Below are positions 53,553-62,164 of a stretch of 64,000 nucleotides of DNA, in pieces. Position 1 is the first letter of the stretch. The number at the start of each line of letters is the position of its first letter. The stretch lies in the NCBI GenBank assembly GCA_020633335.1, contig JACKDU010000008.1, positions 404,995-468,994 on the forward strand, read 5' to 3'. The notes below the pieces were generated by a model. That model was given only the letters and a program-made list of their open reading frames with translations. It was not told where the DNA came from and did no database searches. The position numbers and the translations under genes are program-made. This stretch comes from Myxococcales bacterium (GTDB taxonomy: Bacteria; Myxococcota_A; Polyangia; Nannocystales; Nannocystaceae).

Positions 53553-54458
53553 TCAGAATTCGCCGAAGGGGTTGCCGCGTCCGTCGCCCCGGCGGCCACG
53601 AAGACGATGGCGCCGACGGTGCTCGGCGAGCGCGCGGAGATCGACGGGTCCGCCCTCCTCGCCGAGCGCCAGCGTCGTCGCCGTCGCGCCCTCCTCGCCC
53701 GCGCCGGCGTCGTCCTCCTCGCCGAGCGCGCGCGTCGTCAGGGTCGCGTCCGACTCCTCGCCGAGCGCCAGCGTCGTCGCCGTCCCGCTCTCCTCCCCCA
53801 CCATCATCGTCGTCATCGTCCCCTCTGGGAGCGGCGTCGGTCCGGGGCCCTCCGTCTCCTCCCCCACCATCATCGTCGTCATCGTCCCCTCGGGGAGCGG
53901 CGTCGGTCCGGGGCCCTCCGTCTCCTCCCCCACCATCATCGTCGTCATCGTCCCCTCGGGGAGCGGCGTCGGTCCGGGGCCCTCCGTCTCCTCCCCCACC
54001 ATCATCGTCGTCATCGTCCCCTCGGGGAGCGGCGTCGGTCCGGGGCCCTCCGTCTCCTCCCCCACCATCATCGTCGTCATCGTCCCCTCTGGGAGCGGCG
54101 TCGGTCCGGGGCCCTCCGTCTCCTCCCCCACCATCATCGTCGTCATCGTCCCCTCGGGCGCGTCGCTCTCCTCGCCCACCGCCAACGTCGTCATCATCCC
54201 CTCGCTCTCCTCGCCGATCGCCATCGTCGTCATCGTCCCCTCGCTCTCCTCGCCGATCGCCAGGGTCGTCGCCGTCGGTCGGGCCGCGCCCTCGGGCTCC
54301 CCCTCGACTGGCGGCTGCAGCGGGACGACGCCCTCCTCCTCGCCGATCGCCAGGGTCGTCGTCGTCGGCGGGGTGACGACCCCCTCCTCCTCACCGAGCG
54401 CCAGGGTCGTCGCCCCGCCGCCCGCGTGAGCCCTCCGCGTCGCCTTCTTCTTCGGCAT
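53553..54458 (-). CDS. Multi-core graspetide precursor (plesiocin-type), 14 TTxxxGEE motifs
   Basis: 301 residues. It is built from 14 copies of an eight-residue core TTxxxGEE (TTLALGEE, TTLAIGEE, TTMAIGEE, TTMMVGEE x6, TTRALGEE and others). This matches the TTxxxxEE pattern of plesiocin, in which two Thr are linked to two Glu side chains by omega-esters. Spacers are Gly/Pro/Glu-rich. There is only a short basic N-terminus (MPKKKATRRAHAGGG) before the first core, while the C-terminus has a basic tail of about 30 residues ending NPFGEF. ATG 54458 has a GGGAG ribosome site; the GTG directly before it is an alternative. It is co-transcribed with the ATP-grasp gene. No protease or transporter is seen. 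Confidence 0.85.
   Translation of the reverse strand: MPKKKATRRAHAGGGATTLALGEEEGVVTPPTTTTLAIGEEEGVVPLQPPVEGEPEGAARPTATTLAIGEESEGTMTTMAIGEESEGMMTTLAVGEESDAPEGTMTTMMVGEETEGPGPTPLPEGTMTTMMVGEETEGPGPTPLPEGTMTTMMVGEETEGPGPTPLPEGTMTTMMVGEETEGPGPTPLPEGTMTTMMVGEETEGPGPTPLPEGTMTTMMVGEESGTATTLALGEESDATLTTRALGEEDDAGAGEEGATATTLALGEEGGPVDLRALAEHRRRHRLRGRRGDGRGNPFGEF
53791..54158. repeat. 66-bp tandem repeat array within the precursor (5 full + 1 partial units)
   Basis: Units begin at 53791, 53857, 53923, 53989 and 54055, with a partial sixth from 54121. Each unit encodes 22 residues: core TTMMVGEE plus spacer TEGPGPTPLPEG. Units differ at one synonymous site (CCA/CCC Pro codon: units 1 and 5 versus 2-4), which indicates recent expansion or gene conversion. 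Confidence 0.95.
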
Positions 54459-54668
54459 CACCCGCTCCCCCGGCGCTCCGAGGGGCGCCGCCAGGTTGGT
54501 TTGTCCTCCGCCGGGGCCGATGAATCAAGGCCCGGAGCGGCCTTTTCCCGCGCGATCTGCCGTCTGCGCGCAGGTCGCGTGCGTGTGCGCGCCCATCTCG
54601 GCCCAGCGAGGCTGGGCGCTACCTCGCGGGCGCGCGTTCATGCTACCAATCGTCCGCTCGGAGGGACC

Positions 54669-56357
54669 GTGTACCACGACTTCATGATCCTCGGCGGCGC
54701 CGGCCTGGTCGGCACCCAGGTTGTCCGACACATCGTCAAGACCATGAGCCCGCGGCGCGTGGTCGTCGCGTCGCTCCTCGAGCGCGAGTCGAAGGGCGCA
54801 TGCGCGGCCTTCGAGCGCGAGTTCGGCGACCGCGTCTGCTTCGTCCCGGCCTGGGGCAACCTCTTCGTCCCGGCGCCCCTGGCCCACAGCTCCCGCGGCG
54901 AGCTCCTGGCCTCGGCGGAGCACCGCAACCACCTCCTCGGCGCGGTCTACGGCGACTTCGAGGGGGCCTACCGCGACAACCACCTCGTCCAGATGATCCG
55001 CCTCCACCGCCCCGAGGTGATCGTCGACGCGGTCAACACCGCGACCGGCTTCTCCTACCAGGACATCTTCGACGGCGCCGCCAAGGTCCGCGAGTGGATC
55101 GGCGAGGGCGGCTTCGATCCCAGGGGCACCGACGACCTCGAGACCTTCCTCCTCTCGCAGTCGGTCCCCCAGCTGATCCGCCACGTCCGCTTCGTCCACC
55201 GGGCGACGATCGAGTACGGCACCCGCGTCTACCTCAAGGTCGGCACCACCGGCACCGGCGGGATGGGGATGAACATCCCCTACACCCACTCCGAGGATCG
55301 CCCCTCGCAGAAGCTCCTCGCCAAGAACGAGGCCGCCTTCGGCCACACCGGCCTCCTCTTCCTCCTCGCCCGCACCCCGGGCGCGCCGATCGTCAAGGAG
55401 GTCAAGCCGGCGGCGATGATCGGCTACCGCGCGGTCGAGGTCCGGCGGGTCACCGACAAGCACCAGAACTCCGACCTCTACCGCGCCCGCGAGGTCGGCC
55501 TCGACGTCGGCGCGAGCCTCTCGCTCCGCGACGACGCCGCGACCTACGAGCGCGACGGCGAGCTCGCGGTGGCGATCGTCGACACCGGCGAGAACGGCGT
55601 CTTCACCCGCGGCGAGTTCTCGGCGATCACCGCCTTCGGCCAGATGGAGTACGTCACCCCCGAGGAGATCGCGGCGATCGTCGTCCGCGAGCTCCGCGGC
55701 GCGACCACCGGACGCGACGTGATCTCGGCGCTCGACGGCGCGGTCCTCGACCCGAGCTACAAGGCGGGCCTGGTCCGCGGCGTCGCCCTCAAGGACCTCG
55801 AGGCGGTCGAGCAGGCGTCGCTCACCGACGGCTCGGCGGTCCCGTCGATCGCCCTCGGCCGCCTCGGCCCGCCGGAGCTCTCCAAGCTCCTCTTCGAGGC
55901 CGCGCTCCTCCACCGGGTCTACGGCTCGCTGACCGCGATCATCCAGGACGGGCGGCCGCTCGCCGAGGGCGCGCAGGCGCTCGCCGACGCGCTCGCGCCG
56001 ACCCAGATCGGCCGCCTCGCGCCGTCGATCGGCATCCCGGTGCTCCTCCCCGACGGCGTCACCCTCCTCCGCGGCCCCCGGATCAACGTCCCCGAGCTCC
56101 TCGGCCACAGCACCAAGGTCAAGGTCGAGGAGGACTCGGTCGACGTCTGGGCGCGCAAGGGCTGGGTCGACCTCCGGCCGAGCAACCTCGGCACCTGGCG
56201 CGAGCGGGCGCGGCGGATGGTCCAGGCCCGCACCGACCTCCGGCGCGCGGGCTCGGCGGCGGCGACGATCCACTCCTACATGAGCGATCGCTTCGACATC
56301 GGCGAGGTCGTCGCCTGGATCTTCAACAACGAGATGGGCGGCAACCGGGTCAAGTAG
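54669..56357 (+). CDS. Rossmann-fold (SDR-like) protein of unknown substrate
   Basis: 562 residues. The N-terminus DFMILGGAGLVGTQVVRHIVK carries the GxxGxxG dinucleotide-binding loop, and VIVDAVNTATGFSYQDIF is the next core strand, as in extended SDR proteins. The conserved GTTGTGGMGMNIPYTHSED segment and the large C-terminal part are not typical of any SDR I recognise, and the YxxxK pair is not obvious. GTG 54669 is chosen for GGAGGG upstream. It is divergent from the graspetide precursor (210-nt gap), and no link is assumed. It overlaps the convergent membrane gene by 8 nt. Confidence 0.7.
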   Translation: MYHDFMILGGAGLVGTQVVRHIVKTMSPRRVVVASLLERESKGACAAFEREFGDRVCFVPAWGNLFVPAPLAHSSRGELLASAEHRNHLLGAVYGDFEGAYRDNHLVQMIRLHRPEVIVDAVNTATGFSYQDIFDGAAKVREWIGEGGFDPRGTDDLETFLLSQSVPQLIRHVRFVHRATIEYGTRVYLKVGTTGTGGMGMNIPYTHSEDRPSQKLLAKNEAAFGHTGLLFLLARTPGAPIVKEVKPAAMIGYRAVEVRRVTDKHQNSDLYRAREVGLDVGASLSLRDDAATYERDGELAVAIVDTGENGVFTRGEFSAITAFGQMEYVTPEEIAAIVVRELRGATTGRDVISALDGAVLDPSYKAGLVRGVALKDLEAVEQASLTDGSAVPSIALGRLGPPELSKLLFEAALLHRVYGSLTAIIQDGRPLAEGAQALADALAPTQIGRLAPSIGIPVLLPDGVTLLRGPRINVPELLGHSTKVKVEEDSVDVWARKGWVDLRPSNLGTWRERARRMVQARTDLRRAGSAAATIHSYMSDRFDIGEVVAWIFNNEMGGNRVK

Positions 56358-58230
56358 GCCCGGCCGCCGCCGCGACGGCGTAGACCCGGTAGCCGCGGTC
56401 GGCGAAGAGCTCGGGCAGCGCGAGCGGCTGATCGGCGCGGCGGACCACGTGGGTCACGCCCTCGTCGCGGGCGAGCGCGCGGAGCTCGTCCTCGGAGAGC
56501 GCGTGGAAGCCCTGGACCGCCTCCTCGGTCCGCGCGACCCACTCCCAGAATTCGATCGTCCCCGGCGGGAAGGCCCGGGTGACCCCCTCGCCGCCGACCC
56601 GCTCCATCCGGGCGCGCCAGGTGTCGGCGAACGCGTCGCTGAAGAAGGCCTCGCCCCCGTCCTTCCAGGAGACGAAGATCCGGCGGCGGGCGACCAGACG
56701 GAAGCTCACCAGCGGGTGGAGGAAGCCCGGCGGGATCGCCACGAGCGCGTCCTCGGGGAGCGCGTCGGCGGCCCAGGTCATCACCTCGAGCCCCGAGGCC
56801 TCGCGGAGGCTCGCCCCCGCCGGGGCCTCGCCGAGGAAGAATCGATAGTCCTCGTATTGTCGCGGGATCGTCTCGGCGATCGTCAGGGTGAGGCGATCGC
56901 GGCCGGGTAGCGCCGCGAGCGCGATCGCCGGCGTCGCCGCGAGCGCGAGGCGTGCTCCCCAGACGCGGCCGCTCGCCGGCCGCGCCGCGCCGGCGCCGAG
57001 GCGGCGGCCGATCACCGCGAGCGCGACCAGAAGTAGCGGCGCGATCAGGGCGGCGGGCTGGGGCCCCCAGTGGGCGCTGAAGTAGACCCCGTGGGCGCCG
57101 TAGACCGCCGCGACCGCGACCGCCAGCGCCGCCCGCCGGGGGTCGCCGGCGGCCATCCACCCGAGGATCCAGCGGGCGACCAGGATCGGCGCGAGGAAGC
57201 TGGCGAAGCGCGTGCTCTCAAAGACGTGGAGGGTCACGGCCTGCGGCAGGCGGACGATCTCGATCAACACATAGCCGAGCGCGCAGAAGATCGGGATCGT
57301 CACCATCACCACGTCGGCCGCCCGCGAGCGCACGCCGGCGAGGCGAGCGCTCAGCCAGGCGACCCAGGGGAAGAGGCCGAGCACCCAATTGAGGAGCGGC
57401 AGGCGCCCGAGGAAATGGTGATATGGAAACACCACCGTCGAGATCTCATACCACTCCGGTCGAAAGGGGAATTGCACGCGGAACCCCGCGCCGCCACCGA
57501 TCGTCAGGAGGAGCATCGGCAGGCCGGCGAGGAGGAAGGCGCCGACCTCGAGGAGCGCGCGGAGCACCCCGACCTCGCCCGCCGACGTGCCGCGCAGCCG
57601 CGCCAGGAGGGCGGGTGCGCGGGCGGCGAGCCAGAGCCCGCCGACCACGACCGCCCCGTGGGCGGCGGTCGTCGGGTGGAGGTTGAAGACGAGCCCGGCG
57701 AGCGCGAAGGCGGCGAAGAAGCGCCCGCGGACGGCGAGCGCGATCGCGTAGAGGAGCGGCGCGAGGGAGGCGACGCGGGGGATGAGGAGGTTGTCGAGCG
57801 CCGGGATCCCGGCGAGCGTCACCGTCATCGGCGCGGCGAGGGCGAGCGCGAGGAGCGAGGTCTCGCCGACCCGCGGCGCCCCGCGCCCGGCCAGCGCGCG
57901 CGCGAGCGCGACGATCGCCAGCCCGAGCCCGAAGACGCAGAGGAGGTGGAGGAGCGCGTATCCGACCTCGACGCCGACCTCGTCGACGAGCGGCGCCAGC
58001 ACCCGCCAGAGGAAGGTCGGGTGGGTCGTCGAGAAGAAGTAGTCGCCCGCGAGGTGCGAGGGATCGAGCTCGTGCTCGGCGAGGGGGAGGAGGAGCGCGT
58101 GATCCTCGACGCCGACGCGATAGCCGTTGATCAGGTACCAGAGCGCGGTGAAGAGCCCGGCGAGGGCGCCCGCCCGCCGCCATGACCACGCCTCCGCGCC
58201 CTCCCCCTCGCTCTCGACATCTCTATCCAT
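56350..58230 (-). CDS. Multi-TM membrane protein (GT-C or DUF6798-like)
   Basis: 626 residues. About 12 TM helices occupy residues 20-430, followed by a soluble C-terminal domain of about 190 residues (LREASGLEVMTWAADALPEDALVAIPPG). The layout resembles GT-C glycosyltransferases with a periplasmic C-terminal domain, and the sequence DYFFSTTHPTFLWR near the first loop may be the catalytic loop. This assignment is by shape only. ATG 58230 is preceded by a promoter (TTGACG / TATGTT). It overlaps the convergent Rossmann gene by 8 nt. Confidence 0.75.
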   Translation of the reverse strand: MDRDVESEGEGAEAWSWRRAGALAGLFTALWYLINGYRVGVEDHALLLPLAEHELDPSHLAGDYFFSTTHPTFLWRVLAPLVDEVGVEVGYALLHLLCVFGLGLAIVALARALAGRGAPRVGETSLLALALAAPMTVTLAGIPALDNLLIPRVASLAPLLYAIALAVRGRFFAAFALAGLVFNLHPTTAAHGAVVVGGLWLAARAPALLARLRGTSAGEVGVLRALLEVGAFLLAGLPMLLLTIGGGAGFRVQFPFRPEWYEISTVVFPYHHFLGRLPLLNWVLGLFPWVAWLSARLAGVRSRAADVVMVTIPIFCALGYVLIEIVRLPQAVTLHVFESTRFASFLAPILVARWILGWMAAGDPRRAALAVAVAAVYGAHGVYFSAHWGPQPAALIAPLLLVALAVIGRRLGAGAARPASGRVWGARLALAATPAIALAALPGRDRLTLTIAETIPRQYEDYRFFLGEAPAGASLREASGLEVMTWAADALPEDALVAIPPGFLHPLVSFRLVARRRIFVSWKDGGEAFFSDAFADTWRARMERVGGEGVTRAFPPGTIEFWEWVARTEEAVQGFHALSEDELRALARDEGVTHVVRRADQPLALPELFADRGYRVYAVAAAAGPT

Positions 58231-58671
58231 TCAACGGGCGCGCCGAACATACGCCGGGGCTCGAGAAATCGTCAATTGACCCGCGCCTCGGAGGAGGTCC
58301 GCCGCGCGCATTCGCGAACGAGACGCGCTCCACGGAGGCGGAGGTCGGCGAGCGACGCCCTCCTCGACGATCGACCGGCGCCTCGGGGGCGCTCGCAGAT
58401 CGGTCGGCGGGCCCGGGCGCGAGAGGGCGCGCCCCGAGCCGCCGATCGGCGGAGACTCGTTGTGTTATGATTCCGCCGCTGCGGGCGGAGCTCCGGATCC
58501 GCGGGGGGGGATTGATGGGGGAGGTCTCGAGGTGGCGTGATATCGCCGATCATCGCGCGCGCCCGCGCCCGGAGCGAGATCTGATCTCCTGGCTGAGGCC
58601 GGGCCGGCTCACCGCGGCGCCCGAGCCCGGCCGCGCGCGCCCCCGCGGCGCGCCCTCGCGCGGCGAGTGAG
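58231..58671. other. Intergenic region, 441 nt, between two divergent genes
   Basis: It contains the minus-strand promoter of the membrane protein (58246-58275), a perfect GTCAATTGAC palindrome at 58271-58280, and a plus-strand TATGAT box at 58466-58471 that could serve the glycosyltransferase gene with a leader of about 200 nt. A 51-codon frame (58515-58670) ends just before the glycosyltransferase start but has mixed codon use. No other structure is recognised. Confidence 0.6.
58246..58275 (-). promoter_or_regulatory. Promoter of the 56350-58230 membrane gene
   Basis: TTGACG (58275-58270), 18-nt spacer, TATGTT (58251-58246); 15 nt from the -10 to ATG 58230. Confidence 0.45.
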
Positions 58672-59835
58672 GTGAGCGTGGGCGCCCGCACACGCATCGT
58701 CGTCCCCTGCTACAACGAGGCCCCGCGCCTCGACACCGCGCGCTTTGACCGCTACCTCGGCGCCTGCGACGACGTCGATCTCCTCCTCGTCAACGACGGC
58801 TCGACCGACGCGACCGCGGCCGTCCTCGACGAGCTCGCGGGGCGCTGGCCGGGGCGCGTCGAGGCGCTCCACCTCGAGCGAAACGGCGGCAAGGCGGAGG
58901 CCGTCCGCCGCGGCGTGGTCGCGGCGATGAGCGCCGGCGAGGCGGCCCATGTCGGCTTCTGGGACGCCGACCTGGCGACCCCGCTCGAGTCGATCCAGGT
59001 CTTCGTCGACGTCCTCGACCGCCTCCCCCGCGTCGACGTCGTCCTCGGCTCGCGGGTCCAGCTCCTCGGCCGCCGGATCGAGCGCAAGGCGTCGCGCCGC
59101 CGCCTCGGGCGGCTCTTCGCGGCGACCGCGAGCCTGGTCCTCGACCTCCCGGTCCGCGACACCCAGTGCGGCGCCAAGCTCTTTCGGGTCGGCCCGCGGA
59201 CGCGCCGGCTCTTCGCCGAGCCCTTCCTCTCGCGGTGGATCTTCGACGTCGAGCTCCTCGCCCGCTACCTCGACGAGGGGGGCGACGGCGGCGGGATCTA
59301 CGAGCTCCCGGTCGACCAGTGGGAGGACGTCGGCGGCTCCAAGGTCAGGCCCGCGGACTTCGTCCGGGCGATCGGCGAGATGGCCCAGATCTTCCGGGTC
59401 TATCGCCAGACCACGGCCACCCGGCGGGCCCTCGCGCTCTTGACCGCGCCCTTCATTCGCTATACCGGCGTCGGCGCGATCGGCACCCTGATCCACTACC
59501 TGATCCTGATCACCAGCGTCGAGTGGCTCGGGGCGAGCGCGCCGATCGGCGCGGCCCTCGGGGCGACCGGCGGCGCCTTCGTCAACTACTGGCTCAATTA
59601 CCACTTCACCTTCGTCAGCGCCCGCCGGCACCGCGAGACCCTCTCTCGCTTCCTGGTGGTCGCCGCCCTCGGGATCGGCCTGAGCTGGCTCCTCGTCCGC
59701 CTGGCGACCGATGCGCTCGGGATCCACTACTTCGTCGGCCAGCTCGCCGCCACGCTCGCGGTCCTCGTGCTCGGCTATCTCCTCAATCGAAGCTGGACCT
59801 TTCGCGTCGACGCCGGGCGCGAGGGCAGCCCCTGA
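58672..59835 (+). CDS. GT2 glycosyltransferase fused to a GtrA-like membrane domain
   Basis: 387 residues. The N-terminal GT-A domain (IVVPCYNEAPRL, NDGSTDATAAVLD, VGFWDADLATP as DxD, and SRWIFDVELLARY) matches dolichyl/polyprenyl-phosphate sugar synthases. Four TM helices (about 265-380) with a GtrA-like pattern (RYTGVGAIGTLIHYLI, GGAFVNYWLNYHFTF, YLLNRSWTF) follow. The fused protein probably makes polyprenyl-phosphate-linked sugar and flips or retains it at the membrane. GTG 58672 is used, with no strong ribosome site. The membrane gene at 56350-58230 is divergent and could be a GT-C user of the same donor; that is inference. Confidence 0.88.
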   Translation: MSVGARTRIVVPCYNEAPRLDTARFDRYLGACDDVDLLLVNDGSTDATAAVLDELAGRWPGRVEALHLERNGGKAEAVRRGVVAAMSAGEAAHVGFWDADLATPLESIQVFVDVLDRLPRVDVVLGSRVQLLGRRIERKASRRRLGRLFAATASLVLDLPVRDTQCGAKLFRVGPRTRRLFAEPFLSRWIFDVELLARYLDEGGDGGGIYELPVDQWEDVGGSKVRPADFVRAIGEMAQIFRVYRQTTATRRALALLTAPFIRYTGVGAIGTLIHYLILITSVEWLGASAPIGAALGATGGAFVNYWLNYHFTFVSARRHRETLSRFLVVAALGIGLSWLLVRLATDALGIHYFVGQLAATLAVLVLGYLLNRSWTFRVDAGREGSP

Positions 59836-59864
59836 ATATTCATTCCGGTCGCCGCGGGCTGCCG

Positions 59865-60878
59865 CTAATCGGCGCAGCAGCGGAACCCGGTGCTGTAGTC
59901 CCAGTGGTAGACGTTGTGGGCGGTCGTCACGTAGAGGCAGCCCGGCCCGTTGATCTTGGTATCGACATAGAAGCCGCCGCGGAAGGTCCCCTCGGGATCG
60001 GCGGTCCACTCGTGGAGGTTCCCCATCATGTCGTAGATCCCGTCGTCGCTGACGCACGCCGGGTTGGCGCCCGTCGGATCGAGGCCCGCGGGGAGCTGAT
60101 TGAGGCAGGGGTGGCCGAGCTCCGACCAGATCCAGTCGGCGGCTGTCTCAAAGTACTGGATCGCCGGGTGGCAGGTCCGGGCGTCGTTGCAGGCGCCAGG
60201 CACCAAGTCGTCGCCGTAGGGGAAGACCTGCATCGCCGCCCCCCGGCAGGCCCGCAGCCACTCGCTGTCGCTGCAGAGGCGCTTGCCGGCGGCGACGCAG
60301 GCGGCGCTCGCCTCGACCTGCGAGATGTAGCCCTGGGGGACCAGCCCCGGGGCGCTCAGCGCCCGCACCTGCGCGCCAGCGGGGCTCGCGTAGGGCGACC
60401 AGGGGCCGAGGACGTCGCCCGGGAGCACCTCGACCAGGGCCGCCTCCCAGCGGTCGACGCAGAAGGTGTCGACCCGCGCCATCCCGGGCGGGCAGCCGCC
60501 GAGCCCCGGCGGCGACGACGGGACGCCGTTGGGGGTCGGCCTGGTGTCGGCCTCGCACCAGGGGATCGGGTTGGCGGCGCAATCCTCGGGGTCGACGACG
60601 CCGGTCGTCCCCTCGCCCGTGGTCGATCCCTCGCTCGCGCCGGTCGTCGTCCCGCTCGTCGTCCCGTCACTCGTCGTGGCCGACGTCGAGCCCCCGCCGG
60701 TGGTCCCCGACGTCGTCGAGTCGCCGCCGGTCGAGGTCACCCCGCTCGCGGACCCGGAGCTGGTCGCCGTCGCCCCGCTCGCGGACCCGGAGGTGGTCGA
60801 CGTGCCCGTCCCCCCGTCCGAGGGCGGCGTGCAGGCGAGGAGCACGGCGAGTGAGGTGGAGCCGGCGAGACGCGTCAT
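59865..60878 (-). CDS. FGE/SUMF1-like lipoprotein with Thr/Ser/Gly linker
   Basis: 337 residues. The signal peptide ends at Cys16 (LLACTPP). A linker of about 75 residues rich in Thr/Ser/Gly precedes an FGE-sulfatase (SUMF1) fold: PPGMARVDTFCVDRWEAALV, GKRLCSDSEWLRACRG, IYDMMGNLHEWTADP, then FRGGFYVDTK and GFRCCAD. Such lipoproteins are common in myxobacteria; most are not true formylglycine enzymes but use the fold for binding. ATG 60878 is supported by TAGAAT exactly 6 nt upstream. Confidence 0.88.
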   Translation of the reverse strand: MTRLAGSTSLAVLLACTPPSDGGTGTSTTSGSASGATATSSGSASGVTSTGGDSTTSGTTGGGSTSATTSDGTTSGTTTGASEGSTTGEGTTGVVDPEDCAANPIPWCEADTRPTPNGVPSSPPGLGGCPPGMARVDTFCVDRWEAALVEVLPGDVLGPWSPYASPAGAQVRALSAPGLVPQGYISQVEASAACVAAGKRLCSDSEWLRACRGAAMQVFPYGDDLVPGACNDARTCHPAIQYFETAADWIWSELGHPCLNQLPAGLDPTGANPACVSDDGIYDMMGNLHEWTADPEGTFRGGFYVDTKINGPGCLYVTTAHNVYHWDYSTGFRCCAD

Positions 60879-60884
60879 CGGCCG

Positions 60885-60890
60885 ATTCTA
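60885..60890 (-). promoter_or_regulatory. -10-like box TAGAAT for the FGE-like lipoprotein
   Basis: TAGAAT on the minus strand, 6 nt before ATG 60878; the best -10 match among the leaderless boxes. Confidence 0.5.
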
Positions 60891-60939
60891 CCCGCGGAGG
60901 CGCGGATGCGCGCGCGCACCTTTTGATCTCCTCGCCGGG

Positions 60940-61619
60940 ATGGGCTCCGTGGATCGACAGGCCCAAGAGGCCGGACACCGGCGCCCGCGAGGGCTCGCGC
61001 TCGCCGCTTCGCTGCTCCGCCCAGCGACCGCCGCCTGCCGACCTGCGGAGCCGACCGCCGCTCCGGCCGAGGCGACGCGCTGCACCGCTTCCCGAACCCC
61101 GCTCGCGGACGACGGGGACGCGCGCCCGTGGCTGGTGATCACGCGTGACGGCTGCCGCGGCCCCTGCCCCGTCTTCGACGTCGAGGTCGACGCGAGCGGC
61201 GAGCTCCGCTTCGACGGCCAGCTCTACACCCAGGCCCGGGGCGCGCATCGGCGGCGGCTCACGGCCGACGAGCGCGCCGCGATCGAGCAAGCGCTCACCC
61301 GCCTCCACTGCCTCGCCGACGCTCCACACGCCGACGTGGCCGACAACGACGCGGTGACGATCGAGTACTCCCGCGGAGGTCAACGCTTCCGCTACGTCCA
61401 CCAGGGCGGCGATCTCAACGCGCCGGCCGCGAGCCGAGAAGTCGAGCGTGAGCTCGAGGTGGCGCTTGGGATCGCGGCGTGGACGCCTCCGATCCCTCGT
61501 GGGAGGACAGGCTCGCCCGGGAAGATGCGTGCCGCAGGACCGCAGAGGACGCGCGTGCGCGCGAGCTCGAGGCGCGCGCCCTCGCCCAGGAGGCCGCCGA
61601 GGAGGGCCAGGCCCGCTAG
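60940..61619 (+). pseudogene. DUF6438-like lipoprotein gene with an apparent frameshift
   Basis: From ATG 60940 the frame encodes a signal with lipobox ATAAC and a DUF6438-like domain (WLVITRDGCRGPCPVFDVEV, DNDAVTIEYSRGG). Coding quality then leaves this frame near 61480: the original frame turns into Arg/Pro-rich noise without stop, while the +2 frame takes over with a natural Glu/Ala helix (SWEDRLAREDACRRTAEDAR) ending at TAG 61617-61619. That second frame has a stop at 61446-61448, so it is open only in this part. A one-base indel around 61478-61482 fits. It may be an assembly error or a real decay event. Function is unknown. Confidence 0.6.
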
Positions 61620-61687
61620 ATCCGCCCCAGGGACGCGCCCGCGCTCTGCGCGGCCAGAGAGCCCTTCACTTGTGGCGGCAGACCTCC

Positions 61688-61693
61688 TAGCAT
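61688..61693 (+). promoter_or_regulatory. -10-like box TAGCAT for the 61702 gene
   Basis: TAGCAT, 8 nt before GTG 61702; leaderless arrangement. Confidence 0.45.
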
Positions 61694-61701
61694 CCGGCCA
61701 G

Positions 61702-62073
61702 GTGTCCGCGCCCGAGTCAGCCCAGGTCCTCTCGATCACCTTCGTGGGTCCGATCGTCCGGGTCTGGCATGCGCGCCCGAGCCATGACCTCGCGGAGACC
61801 CGCGACTTCCTGGCCAGCATCGACGAGGCCCTCTCGAGCCGGAGCTACGAGCTCCTCCTCCTCGACTCCCGCGACGCCGAGCGGCCGCGCCCGGAGATCC
61901 AGGAGGCGATCTGGGTCTGGCTCTCGGGACATGAGCGCGTCCGCAAGGTCGCGATCCTGATGCACTCGCGCGAGCACGGCCGCAACGTCCGCCTCCACGG
62001 CGCCGACCAGGGCGTGCTCCTCCGGACCTTCGACGACGAGGCCCAGGCGATCGCCTGGCTCCGCTCGCGCTGA
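61702..62073 (+). CDS. STAS/SpoIIAA-like small protein
   Basis: 123 residues. Alternating beta/alpha segments (VLSITFVGPIVRVWHAR, SYELLLLDSRDAERPRPEIQEAIWVWL, RKVAILMHSREHG) match the fold of SpoIIAA/STAS-like proteins, which often act as anti-anti-sigma-like partners or small regulatory domains; the phospho-Ser site is not obvious. The GTG at 61702 is fixed by the TAGCAT box. The same frame is open far upstream through the damaged DUF6438 gene, but the box and composition place the start here. Confidence 0.65.
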   Translation: MSAPESAQVLSITFVGPIVRVWHARPSHDLAETRDFLASIDEALSSRSYELLLLDSRDAERPRPEIQEAIWVWLSGHERVRKVAILMHSREHGRNVRLHGADQGVLLRTFDDEAQAIAWLRSR

Positions 62074-62164
62074 GCTCGCGCGCGCTCACGTCGGCGCGCG
62101 AGGTCGCGGCCGAGCGACGACGATCGCCATGCGCCCGCCGCGATGAGCCCTCGTCTCGCCTGGC

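Noticed and set aside
53791..54158. 66-bp direct repeats considered as a CRISPR-like or satellite array
   Set aside because: The repeats are whole codons within one frame with no unique spacers, and they encode the graspetide cores.
58515..58670. 51-codon frame ending just before the glycosyltransferase start
   Set aside because: Arg/Pro-rich with mixed codon use and no motif; more likely leader DNA.
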